DNA from: Aestuariibius violaceus
Lineage (GTDB): Bacteria > Pseudomonadota > Alphaproteobacteria > Rhodobacterales > Rhodobacteraceae
Length of the DNA: 39,136 nucleotides
Assembly (NCBI RefSeq): GCF_040779325.2
Contig: NZ_JBFONT020000015.1
Span: 1 to 39,136 of the forward strand
Direction: 5' to 3'
The position numbers and the translations under genes are program-made. Below, one piece after another: positions 14,687 to 22,546 of this stretch (position 1 is the first letter of the stretch; every line of letters begins with the position of its first letter). The notes beneath the pieces were generated by a model. That model saw only the letters and a program-made list of their open reading frames with translations, was not told where the DNA came from and searched no databases.

Positions 14687-14826
14687 CGGGGCACGTGGGG
14701 CAGATAGGGCAGAAATCTGAGGGTTACGCGTGTGCGCGAGAGTCTAGGGGTCTGGGGGTATCTGATAGGAAAGCTAGCCCCGCACGTAGGGTGAAATTAT
14801 CTGCCCTATCTGCCCCACGTGCCCCG
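14687..14826. repeat. Perfect 27-bp inverted repeat
   Basis: The arms are 14687-14713 and 14800-14826 with 86 bases between them. Each arm contains CACGTGGGGCAGATAGGGCA (top strand of the left arm), so each arm itself holds two GGGCAGA words in tandem. Perfect identity over 27 bases in non-coding DNA implies selection or recent duplication. Confidence 0.85.
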
Positions 14827-14998
14827 CCATGCTGCATTCTGTATTTCTTTCAACGGGTTATGGATTGTGGCTTTCCGTTTGGGTTCTGCCCCGTGACGGT
14901 GACTTCTGCCCCATCTGCCCCGTTGAAATCCCCTCCTAATCAACATCTTCGACCTTCTTCTTTCGAAGAAACAAAATCTAGAAAACAGAGGTGAGTTA

Positions 14999-15250
14999 AT
15001 GGGCATGAATGGACAGATCGCCGACCAAAAGCGGGAGGCGGCTTGGTTCTGGGAACAAAAGAGCCTGCACGGTGGATGGCAGCCGGTCACCGGGTCGGCA
15101 CGGCCGGTCAAGACGGCCGATGGGCGCCTGAAGCGGGCCGGTGGCACCGGGCCGCGCGTCCGGTCGATCAAGGAAGTCGCGCCTGAGCACCGCGGCAAAT
15201 CGCTCGACGATCTGCGCCGCCTTTATGGCGGGGAGGATGGCGCGGAATGA
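14999..15250 (+). CDS. Small hypothetical protein
   Basis: An 83-residue polar protein starting MGMNGQIADQKREAAWFWEQ. The middle is basic and Gly-rich, and the C-terminal helix HRGKSLDDLRRLYGGEDGAE is acidic. ATG 14999 has GAGGTGAG just upstream. It opens the gene pair before the tRNA and its stop overlaps the next ATG. Function unknown. Confidence 0.65.
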   Translation: MGMNGQIADQKREAAWFWEQKSLHGGWQPVTGSARPVKTADGRLKRAGGTGPRVRSIKEVAPEHRGKSLDDLRRLYGGEDGAE

Positions 15251-15909
15251 GACAGCTGCCAATCGGGCGGGTGAGCAGCCTGCCAACGGAAATGAGCGCG
15301 CTGGAGGCCCTCGAATGGGCCTTCGCTCGTGAGAAGGTGAAACTGGACCTCCCGGATCGGCGCTCGGTCCTGGAACGGGGCTTCGGGTTCGGTATGGAAT
15401 ACGTTCTCCTTGAACGTGCGAGGTTGGGCGGCATTAGGATCGACACGTCGATCGGGCGCAGCGACCCGCATGAGGACGCGGAGGTGATCGCCGCCACACT
15501 CGCCAAGCTGCCCGAAGATGTGGGCGGTAAGCGGATGGCGATCCAGATTGCCGAACTGGCGCGGGCCGGACGGCAGCCGGACTGGATGCCACATGCGGAG
15601 CCTCGGCTTGAGCCGCTGGCTTGGAACGGGCGCGGCAAGGCAAAGACCGAAGTATGCGAGATCATCCACGAGCGGCGGCGCGTTCGATCCAGCGGGCGTG
15701 GTGAGCGGTGGTTCAATCGGAAGGTTGAAGTACGCTGGTGCCCATGTCGCTGGGTTCCCGACCACGCCACCATAAGTGCGGCGCGGAGCGCCTACGTGCG
15801 CTGGTGGATCGCCGTTGACCGGTTTCGCACGATTTTGAATGCCAGTGGCCAGCTTCGCTACACGACGCTCACGATGGCCATGCCGCCGTCCTCGCCGTGG
15901 AGGGCTTGA
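15247..15909 (+). CDS. Conserved phage protein upstream of the packaging genes
   Basis: A 220-residue protein of unknown function. The N-terminal half (SALEALEWAFAREKVKLDL; VGGKRMAIQIAELARAG) is helical. The C-terminal segment RWCPCRWVPDHATISAARSAYVRWW with nearby Arg residues looks like a conserved nucleic-acid-binding or structural motif. Its place, last before the late genes, fits a late-gene regulator, but no DNA-binding domain is identified. Starts at ATG 15247 (ATGA overlap). Confidence 0.7.
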   Translation: MRQLPIGRVSSLPTEMSALEALEWAFAREKVKLDLPDRRSVLERGFGFGMEYVLLERARLGGIRIDTSIGRSDPHEDAEVIAATLAKLPEDVGGKRMAIQIAELARAGRQPDWMPHAEPRLEPLAWNGRGKAKTEVCEIIHERRRVRSSGRGERWFNRKVEVRWCPCRWVPDHATISAARSAYVRWWIAVDRFRTILNASGQLRYTTLTMAMPPSSPWRA

Positions 15910-15953
15910 CGTGGCACAGGGCTTATGATTGACAATTGGCCAGCAACCGAACT

Positions 15954-15982
15954 GCGCCCGGACGAGAGATCGTGCCGGGCGC
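15954..15982 (+). terminator. Eight-bp hairpin before the tRNA, possible terminator
   Basis: GCGCCCGG (15954-15961) and CCGGGCGC (15975-15982) form a perfect 8-bp stem with a 13-base loop, followed by TTCGCTTT. The T-tract is poor. It could end early transcription or act as a processing signal for the tRNA that starts 8 bases later. A TTGACA lies at 15929-15934 but without a matching -10. Confidence 0.4.
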
Positions 15983-15989
15983 TTCGCTT

Positions 15990-16065
15990 TGTGGGGTGGA
16001 GCAGCGGTCAGCTCGCCGGTCTCATAAGCCGGAGGTCGCAGGTTCAAATCCTGCTCCCGCAACCA
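15990..16065 (+). tRNA. tRNA-Met (anticodon CAT), initiator-like, CCA encoded
   Basis: A full 76-base cloverleaf can be drawn. The acceptor TGTGGGG pairs with TCCCGCA using T-A, two G-C-flanked G-T wobbles and four G-C. The D-stem is GAGC/GCTC, the anticodon stem CCGGT/GCCGG with loop CTCATAA, the T-stem GCAGG/CCTGC with loop TTCAAAT, then A and an encoded CCA. Initiator features are the A11-T24 D-stem pair, TGGAGCAG and the CGCAACCA end. Departures are a T1-A72 pair instead of the usual C-A mismatch, and T31-G39 instead of the third G-C pair of the anticodon stem. It lies just before the late genes. Confidence 0.9.
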
Positions 16066-16080
16066 ACCAAAGGATCGATC

Positions 16081-16452
16081 ATGGGACGCCTGCGCGGGCG
16101 CGAGCTGCCGAGCCGGATCGGCAAGCCAACGTCGCGACTGCAGCGCAAAGACGCTGATGAGGCTGACCGGCACCGTCGGCGGGATGCCGAGCTGCCGTGG
16201 CGCTCGTGGCAGAAGACTGCCCGTTGGCAGAAGCTCCGCGACCGGATCCTCGCCCGCGATGGGCTGGTCTGCCAGCAAACGGGCGTGATGCTCCTCGGCA
16301 AGCATCCGGCCCCGAACAGCCCTGTGGTCGACCACAAGCTACCGCATCGCGGTGACCCGGATCTGTTCTGGGATGAGACCAACCTCCAGACGGTCTCGAA
16401 GGCTTGGCACGATCGCGAAAAGCAGAAGCGGGAGCACGCCGCGGGTCTCTGA
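16081..16452 (+). CDS. HNH endonuclease, packaging-associated
   Basis: A 123-residue protein. The HNH core is VVDHKLPHRGDPDLFWDETN followed by LQTVSKAWHDREKQKREH, giving the DH, N and H-x3-K residues. The upstream RWQKLRDRILARDGLVCQ is the usual lead-in, although only one Cys of the structural zinc knuckles is present. HNH proteins beside terminase genes are needed for cos cleavage and DNA packaging in HK97-like phages. ATG 16081 has AAAGGA upstream and lies 15 bases after the tRNA. The gene is directly left of the candidate cos site. Confidence 0.9.
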   Translation: MGRLRGRELPSRIGKPTSRLQRKDADEADRHRRRDAELPWRSWQKTARWQKLRDRILARDGLVCQQTGVMLLGKHPAPNSPVVDHKLPHRGDPDLFWDETNLQTVSKAWHDREKQKREHAAGL

Positions 16453-16464
16453 TCCAAGGCCATG

Positions 16465-16545
16465 TCCAAAGGGAGGGGTGGGTCAAAAGTCCAGAAGGTC
16501 TACGCCGCTAGACCCGCCCCCCTATCACGCGGAGATTTTTTTCTT
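16465..16545. other. Candidate cos (packaging) site
   Basis: Between the HNH and small-terminase genes lies GGGGTGGGTC (16475-16484) with its near-perfect complement GACCCGCCCC (16511-16520), 26 bases apart, then a run GGAGATTTTTTTCTT (16530-16544). G-rich arms followed by C-rich arms and a T-run at this exact place recur in HNH-encoding cos phages. Reading it as coding gives an unlikely peptide. The nick position cannot be set by eye. Confidence 0.5.
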
Positions 16546-17079
16546 GTGAGCACGGAAAATCGGGCCGACCCGATCAGCTACACGCTGTTCGGGGATCCGG
16601 TCTATGACACGAAAGGAAAGCGCGGCCGACCGCCGTTCCGTCGCACCGAGGAAAATGCCAATAAAGTCATGATGTTGCTCGCGGCGGGATGGAGCAATCG
16701 GCGGATCGCCAGCTGCATCCTCGATCCGCGCACCGGCAAGTCGATCAGCGAACCGACGCTGAAGCGGTATTTTAGATCCGAGCTGGCGCTGCGCGACGAG
16801 GCTCGCGACCAACTCAAGGCCAAGCAGCTGATGGTCGCGGCCGAGGCTGCCTTCGACGGCAATGTCGGCGCAATGCGCCTGCTCGAGCAGCTCATGGAAA
16901 AGAACGACGCGATGCTTGCGTCGCTGCGTCTCAAAGCCGGAGGCGCGGAACCGAAGCGCGACGTCCAGGCGCCACGGCTGGGCAAGAAGGAGCAGGCCTT
17001 GAAGAAAGCCGAAGAAGTCGTCTCCGGCGAGGCGGACACCGCCTGGGGCGATGATCTCAAACCGGGCTACGAGAACTGA
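16546..17079 (+). CDS. terS: Terminase small subunit
   Basis: A 177-residue DNA-recognition subunit of the packaging motor. GKRGRPPFRRTEENANKV leads into a helix-turn-helix, LAAGWSNRRIASCILDP then SISEPTLKRYF. Helices follow (DQLKAKQLMVAAEAAFDGNV; MRLLEQLMEKNDAML), which would form the oligomerisation core. GTG 16546 is preferred because the sequence before it looks like a cos site; ATG 16462 in the same frame would add 28 residues. It is immediately followed by the large subunit. Confidence 0.85.
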   Translation: MSTENRADPISYTLFGDPVYDTKGKRGRPPFRRTEENANKVMMLLAAGWSNRRIASCILDPRTGKSISEPTLKRYFRSELALRDEARDQLKAKQLMVAAEAAFDGNVGAMRLLEQLMEKNDAMLASLRLKAGGAEPKRDVQAPRLGKKEQALKKAEEVVSGEADTAWGDDLKPGYEN

Positions 17080-17080
17080 G

Positions 17081-18808
17081 ATGAAGCATCTTCTGCCCGA
17101 AGACTTCACACCGGATCCGGCGTGGTCGACCGCCGTGCCCGATTGGGAGGCGCGGATCCTCGAAGGCCGGTCACTGATCCCGGAGCTGCCGCTCTACGAC
17201 GCGGTAGCGGAGAAGGCGCTGCGGATCTTCAAGCGGCTGCGCGTGCCGGATCTGATCGGCACGCCGACCTATGGCGAGGTCTGCGACGAGTGGACATTCG
17301 ACTTGGTGCGAGTGGTCTTCGGAAGCTACGATCCAGAAACCAAGCAGCGGAAGATCCGCGAGTTCTTCCTGCTCGTCCCAAAGAAGAATGCGAAGTCCGC
17401 GATCGCCGCGGCGATCATCGTGACGGCCGCGATCCTCAATGAGCGCCCGCAGGCGGAACTCTTCCTGATCTCCTCGACGCAGCAGATCGCCAGCATCGCC
17501 TTTGATCAAGCCGCTGGGATCATTCGCCTTGATCCGGATCTCGACGACGTGTTCGACATCAAGGATCATATTAAGCAGATCATCCATCGGACGACCAAAG
17601 CCGTGCTGATGATCATCTCTGCCGACCTGAAAGTGGTGACCGGTTCGAAGGCGGCTTACGTGCTGATCGATGAACTCCACGAATTCGGAGCGACGGCCAA
17701 GGCGGCGAAGATCCTCCTCGAACTCCGCGGCGGTCTCAAATCCCGGCCCGAAGGGTTCCTGCTGATCATCACGACGCAGTCGAAGGACCGACCAACCGGG
17801 GAGTTTGAAAAGGAGCTGAACCTCGCCCGCGCGGTCCGCGACGGAGAGATCCAGCTGCCACGTCTCGCGGTGCTCTACGAGCTGCCTCGTGAAATGCAGG
17901 AAGAACAGGCCTGGCGCAATCCGGCGACCTGGCCGCTGGTCAACCCGAACCTCGGCCGGTCCATCCAGGCAGTCGATCTGGCCGACGATCTGCGGACCGC
18001 CGAGGAGAAGGGCCAAGAGGACGTCGCGCTCTTCGCAAGCCAGCATCTGAACGTTGAGATCGGGCTCGGGCTGAAGACCGGCCGATGGATCGGCGCAAAC
18101 TATTGGCAGAAGCAGGCGCGCGAGGAGCTGTCGCTCGACGGGATCCTCGAGACGTCAGAGGTCTGTGTCGTCGGACTCGATGGCGGAGGCCTCGACGATC
18201 TCTTGGGAATCGGGGTGCTGGGGCGCCACGCGGAGACGCGCCTCTGGCAGCATTGGGGGAAAGCCTGGGCTGACCGAGAGATCCTCAAGCTCCGCAAGTC
18301 GATCGCGCCGGAACTGCAGGCCCTCGTTGACGAGGAGCAGCTGACGCTCGTCGACAATCTCGAAGAGGAGGCGATCCCGGAAATCGTCGCGCTCTGCATT
18401 CGTCTTCGAGACCTTGGGCTCCTGCCGGAGCAGAACGGGATCGGGATGGACCCGCAAGGCGTCGCCGCCATCGTCGATGCGCTCGTCGAAGCAGAGTTCG
18501 AGATCGAGGATATCCAAGCCATCGGCCAGGGCTACAAGCTCCATGCTGCGATCAAGTCGCTGCCGGTCCGGCTGAAGAACGGCACCGTCATTCATTGCGG
18601 CCAGCGCCTCATGACGTGGTGTGTCGAGAACGCGCGCACGGAGGCGCGCGGCAACGCGGTCATCGTGACCAAGGCGGAAAGCGGTACCGGCAAGATCGAC
18701 CCGCTGATGGCGCTCTTCAATGCCTACCAGCTGATGAGCTGGAACCCACAGGCATCACGGCCAATGGACCTGACGGCGTTTCTCGACAACCCGGTGATGG
18801 CCATATGA
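17081..18808 (+). CDS. terL: Terminase large subunit
   Basis: A 575-residue motor ATPase and nuclease of the Terminase_1 family. Walker A is VPKKNAKS (about 99-106), the usual variant of this family. Walker B is AYVLIDELHEF with Asp/Glu near 197-198, and ITTQSKDRPTG is motif III. The nuclease domain has VVGLDGGGLDDLLG with the metal-binding Asp near 367, and Asp-rich DPQGVAAIVDAL further on. ATG 17081 follows the small-subunit stop by one base; its stop overlaps the portal ATG. Length and motifs are complete. Confidence 0.95.
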   Translation: MKHLLPEDFTPDPAWSTAVPDWEARILEGRSLIPELPLYDAVAEKALRIFKRLRVPDLIGTPTYGEVCDEWTFDLVRVVFGSYDPETKQRKIREFFLLVPKKNAKSAIAAAIIVTAAILNERPQAELFLISSTQQIASIAFDQAAGIIRLDPDLDDVFDIKDHIKQIIHRTTKAVLMIISADLKVVTGSKAAYVLIDELHEFGATAKAAKILLELRGGLKSRPEGFLLIITTQSKDRPTGEFEKELNLARAVRDGEIQLPRLAVLYELPREMQEEQAWRNPATWPLVNPNLGRSIQAVDLADDLRTAEEKGQEDVALFASQHLNVEIGLGLKTGRWIGANYWQKQAREELSLDGILETSEVCVVGLDGGGLDDLLGIGVLGRHAETRLWQHWGKAWADREILKLRKSIAPELQALVDEEQLTLVDNLEEEAIPEIVALCIRLRDLGLLPEQNGIGMDPQGVAAIVDALVEAEFEIEDIQAIGQGYKLHAAIKSLPVRLKNGTVIHCGQRLMTWCVENARTEARGNAVIVTKAESGTGKIDPLMALFNAYQLMSWNPQASRPMDLTAFLDNPVMAI

Positions 18809-20031
18809 TCCGACTTCTAAAGGCTGCACTGCGCGGCGTGCGGATGGAGCTGGCCGCAGGTGAGAGCGGCTGGATCGCGCTGACCGGCGACGGAATGCTG
18901 AGCACGTCGGGACGGACGTCGAATGCGGGGCCGCGTGTCTCGGCTGAAAGCGTGATGCAGCTCTCTGCGGCATGGGCTTGCGTGCAAACAACAGCGCAGC
19001 TGATCGGCGCGCTGCCTGCCGCGATGTATCGGAAGGAGAACGACGGGACACGGGTCCAGATCGATGACAATCTCTCCGCGATCCTGCGTCGCCGCCCCAA
19101 TACTGACCAGACCGGGTTGGAGTTCTGGGAGGGGATGAGTGCGCACATGCTGCTTCGCGGAAATGCGTGCGCCGAGCGACTGATGGTTGGCCGACGCCTC
19201 GTTGGTCTTCGACCGCTAATCAATGCCATGCCGAAGCGCCGTTCCGACGGTCGGTTCGATTATCCGTTTTACGATCGCGGCAAGCGCGAGGTTCTGCCGC
19301 CGGAGAAGGTCTTCCACCTGCGCGGTTTCGGTGCGGGCGATGGGCTCGGCTTGTCGGCGATCAAGTATGGCACCCAGAGCTTCGGATCCGCGCTGGCGGC
19401 AGACGAGACGGCATCGACGGTGTTCGGCGGGGGGATGATGGCGGCCGGCGTTTTGGAGGCGGCTCAAACACTCGCACCGGAGCAGCGTCAGCAGCTCGAG
19501 GGATACTTGAACCAATTCGTTGGGTCGAAGCGGGCTGGCAAGATCATGACCCTAGAGGCCGGTCTGAAGTATCAGCAGCTGCAGATGAACCCGGAAGACG
19601 CGCAGCTCCTCGAGACGCGGCGGTTTCACATCGAAGATATCTGCCGGTGGTTCGGCGTGCCGCCGATCATCATCGGTCATGCCGCCGAAGGGCAGACGAT
19701 GTGGGGGACTGGGGTCGAGGCGATCATGCTGGCCTGGCTTACGACCGGGATCAATCCGCTTCTGCGGCGCATCGAGGCCCGGATCTGGCGCGACCTGATC
19801 CCCGCCGCGCGGAAGAACACCGATTACTACGAGGTCAATCGCGAGGCCATGCTTCAGATGGACAGCATCGCCAAGGGCGGGTTCCTGTCCAACATGACCA
19901 CCTCGGGCATCATGTCGAAGGACGAAGCACGCGACAAACTGAACCTGCCGCGGCGTGGCGGCGCGGCGGACGAGCTGTTCGCGCAGACCGCGCTTGCCCC
20001 CCTGGAAGAGCTAATGAGAGGAGAGCGCTGA
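18805..20031 (+). CDS. Portal protein, HK97 family
   Basis: A 408-residue protein that forms the dodecameric ring at one capsid vertex. The family-typical start region reads SAWACVQTTAQLIGALPAAM. The core has FWEGMSAHMLLRGNA and the region ending DICRWFGVPPIIIGHAAEG, a very characteristic portal motif. LAWLTTGINPLLRRIEARI is the conserved helix after it. ATGA overlap with the terminase gene fixes the start at 18805. Followed by the protease and capsid genes in the standard HK97 order. Confidence 0.95.
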   Translation: MIRLLKAALRGVRMELAAGESGWIALTGDGMLSTSGRTSNAGPRVSAESVMQLSAAWACVQTTAQLIGALPAAMYRKENDGTRVQIDDNLSAILRRRPNTDQTGLEFWEGMSAHMLLRGNACAERLMVGRRLVGLRPLINAMPKRRSDGRFDYPFYDRGKREVLPPEKVFHLRGFGAGDGLGLSAIKYGTQSFGSALAADETASTVFGGGMMAAGVLEAAQTLAPEQRQQLEGYLNQFVGSKRAGKIMTLEAGLKYQQLQMNPEDAQLLETRRFHIEDICRWFGVPPIIIGHAAEGQTMWGTGVEAIMLAWLTTGINPLLRRIEARIWRDLIPAARKNTDYYEVNREAMLQMDSIAKGGFLSNMTTSGIMSKDEARDKLNLPRRGGAADELFAQTALAPLEELMRGER

Positions 20032-20885
20032 TGGACAAGAATGATCTGCCGCGCGCGGACGTGACGCTGCGCCCTGGGCTGCGCAGCAACGTATCGGTCA
20101 AAGCGCTACAGAGGTGGAACCCGGATGTGCGTGCCGCCTCGGACGAGGTCGCCTCGATTTCGATCCTCGATGTGATCGGAGAGGATCCGTGGACCGGCGG
20201 CGGCGTGACGGCGCGGCGCATCGCGGCTGCTCTTCGTCAGATCGGCGATCAGGACGTCGTCGTCTCGATCAACAGCCCCGGCGGCGACTTCTTCGAGGGC
20301 CTCGCGATCTACAACCTGCTGCGCGAGCATACCGCCCGCGTCGAAGTGCATATCCTGAGCCTGGCCGCGTCGGCCGCATCCGTGATCGCTATGGCAGGCG
20401 ACGAGGTTCGGATCGGCCGCGCCGCCTTCCTCATGCTGCACAATACGTGGGTTCTGGCGGCCGCGGACAAGGAAGGGTTCCGGGAGGTGGCCGACTGGCT
20501 GGAACCGTTCGATGCAGCAGCAACGGAGATCTACGCGGCGCGCAGTGGACGGACGTCCGATGAGATCGCCAAGATGATCAACGATGCGCCGAACCGCGAC
20601 CTCTGGATCGGCGGACAGGCGGCGGTCGATCAAGGCTTCGCGGACGGGCTTCTGCCCTCGGATGCAGTGACGATCGAGGAAGAACAGCCCGAGGCCCGTG
20701 CGCTCCGGGCCGAGCGGATCTTCGATACGATCGCCGCCCAGTCCGGCCTTACAAGAACCGAAAATCGCGCTCTCCAGCGCGATCTGAAACAGGGCACGCG
20801 TGGCGCTGCCCCCGCCGGCAAGCAGGACGCTGCCGGGATCGAGATGGAGATCAGCGATCTCCTGAGCACCCTGAAAACCCTCTAA
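20031..20885 (+). CDS. ClpP-like prohead protease (S14)
   Basis: A 284-residue head-maturation protease. The ClpP fold is recognisable from VVSINSPGGDFFEGLAIYN. The catalytic Ser is Ser114 in LAASAAS, the His is His137 in FLMLHNTW, and the Asp lies further on, probably in the DAAATEIYA helix region. The C-terminal 80 residues are a disordered and helical extension, probably for capsid-protein interaction. Begins at ATG 20031 with GGAGAG upstream and a one-base overlap with the portal stop. It should remove the N-terminal domain of the capsid protein. Confidence 0.93.
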   Translation: MDKNDLPRADVTLRPGLRSNVSVKALQRWNPDVRAASDEVASISILDVIGEDPWTGGGVTARRIAAALRQIGDQDVVVSINSPGGDFFEGLAIYNLLREHTARVEVHILSLAASAASVIAMAGDEVRIGRAAFLMLHNTWVLAAADKEGFREVADWLEPFDAAATEIYAARSGRTSDEIAKMINDAPNRDLWIGGQAAVDQGFADGLLPSDAVTIEEEQPEARALRAERIFDTIAAQSGLTRTENRALQRDLKQGTRGAAPAGKQDAAGIEMEISDLLSTLKTL

Positions 20886-20897
20886 GAGGACAGAGAC

Positions 20898-22199
20898 ATG
20901 ACCAAATTGATGATGCCAGCGATTTCGCTGGCAGCACTGGTCTCTGCGCGCCCGGACGCCGTCATCGGCAATCCTCGCGCCGAGATTGGAAATGTGGACC
21001 AACTGCTCAAGGACGTGAAAGCAGAGATCACACGCGTCGGCAGTGACGTCCGCAAGATCGCCGAGGATGCCCTGAAGCAGGCCAAGGACACCGGTGATCT
21101 AACGGCGGAAACAAAGGCGGAGGCGGACAAGCTGCTGACGCAGTATAACAGCCTGACCACCGCCCAGGCGGAACTCAAAGGGAAGATCGAAGCGCTCGAA
21201 AGCCGATCGCTCGAAGTCGAACAGCTTGTTGCACAAGGTGGCCGTCCAGGACAGGCGCGCGTCACTGCGGGGCAAGAGATCTCGGAGAGCGACGAACTCA
21301 AGGCCTATGTGCAGGGCGGTTGCTCGGGGTCCATCACGCTGCGTCCGTCCGCTGCGATCACCAGTGTGGATGGCTCGGGCGGTGGCCTGATCTGGCCGGA
21401 CCAGGAGCAGGAGCCGGTAAATCTTCCCCGCCAGACCCTGCCGATCCGGTCGTTGCTCACTCAGGCGACAACGGAAACCAATGTAATCAACTATCCGCGG
21501 CAGGTATTGCGAACCAACGCCGCTGCGCCGACGGCGGAAGGCGCGCCTGCGCCTGAGTCCTCCTACGGCTGGAACAAGGCGGAGGTGACGGTCAAGAAGA
21601 TCGCGCACGTCACACATGCGTCCGATGAGGCATTGGCCGATGCGGGACAGATGCAGTCCTTGATCGATAGCGAGCTGCGGTACGGACTCGATCTGGAGGA
21701 AGAACAGCAGATCCTCGCGGGCGACGGAGTTGGTGAGAACCTGGACGGCCTGCTGACCAATGCGACGGCCTTCTCCGCGGCGGCCGGACTGCCGAACGCG
21801 ACGCGGATCGACCGGCTGCGGCTGGGGATCCTGCAGGTTGCTCTGGCCAACTACGCGGCCGACGCGATGGCGTTGCATCCGACGGATTGGGCGGCGATCG
21901 AGCTGCTCAAGGACACCCAGAACCGCTACATTTTCGGCGATCCGAACGCGATGGCCGGGCCGCGACTCTGGAGCCTGCCTGTGGTTCCCGCGCTGTCGAT
22001 GACGGTCAACGAGTGGCTCGTCGGTGCTTTCCGGATGGCTGCGACCTACTACGACCGCCAGCAGACCGAGGTTCTCATCTCTTCGGAGCACGGGACCAAC
22101 TTCGTCGATGGCATGAAGACCATGAAGGGGGTCAAGCGCGCCGCGCTGGCAGTCAAACGTCCCGCCGCCCTCATCACGGGCAACTTCACCTTCGTCTGA
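20898..22199 (+). CDS. Major capsid protein, HK97 family
   Basis: A 433-residue capsid protein. Residues about 30-115 are a long coiled coil (QLLKDVKAEITRVGSDVRKI; LTTAQAELKGKIEALE), the delta or scaffolding domain usually cleaved by the protease; the junction is probably near residue 115-140. The mature fold follows: LRPSAAITSVDGSGGGLIWP, the conserved NVINYPR, and EVTVKKIAHVTHASDEALAD, typical HK97 capsid strands. The end is KRPAALITGNFTF. ATG 20898 has AGAGGACAG upstream. A hairpin follows the stop. Confidence 0.95.
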   Translation: MTKLMMPAISLAALVSARPDAVIGNPRAEIGNVDQLLKDVKAEITRVGSDVRKIAEDALKQAKDTGDLTAETKAEADKLLTQYNSLTTAQAELKGKIEALESRSLEVEQLVAQGGRPGQARVTAGQEISESDELKAYVQGGCSGSITLRPSAAITSVDGSGGGLIWPDQEQEPVNLPRQTLPIRSLLTQATTETNVINYPRQVLRTNAAAPTAEGAPAPESSYGWNKAEVTVKKIAHVTHASDEALADAGQMQSLIDSELRYGLDLEEEQQILAGDGVGENLDGLLTNATAFSAAAGLPNATRIDRLRLGILQVALANYAADAMALHPTDWAAIELLKDTQNRYIFGDPNAMAGPRLWSLPVVPALSMTVNEWLVGAFRMAATYYDRQQTEVLISSEHGTNFVDGMKTMKGVKRAALAVKRPAALITGNFTFV

Positions 22200-22213
22200 T
22201 CACCCCACCAGCG

Positions 22214-22230
22214 CAGGGCCTCTGGCCCTG
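22214..22230 (+). terminator. Hairpin after the capsid gene, possible attenuator or mRNA stabiliser
   Basis: CAGGGCC-TCT-GGCCCTG is a perfect 7-bp stem with a 3-base loop, 14 bases after the capsid stop. No T-tract follows. Such a structure could protect the 3' end of a capsid mRNA or partly reduce expression of the downstream genes. Confidence 0.5.
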
Positions 22231-22252
22231 TGCCCGATCCATGGAGACACAC

Positions 22253-22546
22253 ATGCTGTTGAAACTGAACCGCTCGCAAAAGACCGAACTCGGGCTCCTC
22301 CGCTCGGGTGTGGCTTACAAGTTCGATCCGCGCGATCCGCGGCATGACGAGGTCGCCGAGCGCCTACTTGAGAAGAAGTTCGCGGAGAAGACCACGAACA
22401 AGAAGCTCGCGGCCGAGGCGGTCGAACTGGAAGCACAGGCGGCGGAAGGCGAGGGCAATGAGGGCGAGGGCGAAGGCGATGGTACCGGCGGTGACGGCGG
22501 GTCGTCGCAGGAACCTGACGGCCAGGGGTCTGAGCCGACCGAATGA
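22253..22546 (+). CDS. Hypothetical protein with acidic Gly-rich tail
   Basis: A 97-residue protein. The first 60 residues (MLLKLNRSQKTELGLLRSGV; VAERLLEKKFAEK) are basic and helical. The last 37 are Glu/Gly/Ser-rich low complexity and probably disordered. GGAG 5 bases before ATG 22253 decides the start over an ATG at 22241. It lies between the capsid and connector genes and could be a minor head or assembly factor; no family is recognised. Confidence 0.7.
   Translation: MLLKLNRSQKTELGLLRSGVAYKFDPRDPRHDEVAERLLEKKFAEKTTNKKLAAEAVELEAQAAEGEGNEGEGEGDGTGGDGGSSQEPDGQGSEPTE

Larger units (their letters stand above)
14519..14998. other. Non-coding repeat region, candidate replication origin
   Basis: About 480 bases follow the helicase gene with no convincing gene. 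A 159-residue open frame crosses it but is low-complexity and starts at an unsupported GTG. The region holds repeated TCTGCCCC/GGGGCAGA words at 14592, 14608, 14697, 14800, 14884 and 14904, a 9-bp hairpin and a 27-bp inverted repeat. Iteron-like repeats beside a replicative helicase suggest an origin; transcriptional control of the following genes is an alternative. Confidence 0.5.

Noticed and set aside
14515..14994. 159-residue open frame after the helicase gene
   Set aside because: It starts at a GTG with no ribosome site, its composition is low-complexity, and it runs through the inverted repeats; the region is better read as non-coding.
15925..16080. Upstream extension of the HNH frame
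   Set aside because: The extension runs through the tRNA gene; ATG 16081 after AAAGGA is the sensible start.
16462..16545. N-terminal extension of the small terminase from ATG 16462
   Set aside because: The 28 residues are encoded by the G-rich/C-rich candidate cos sequence and do not look like protein. Kept only as an alternative start.
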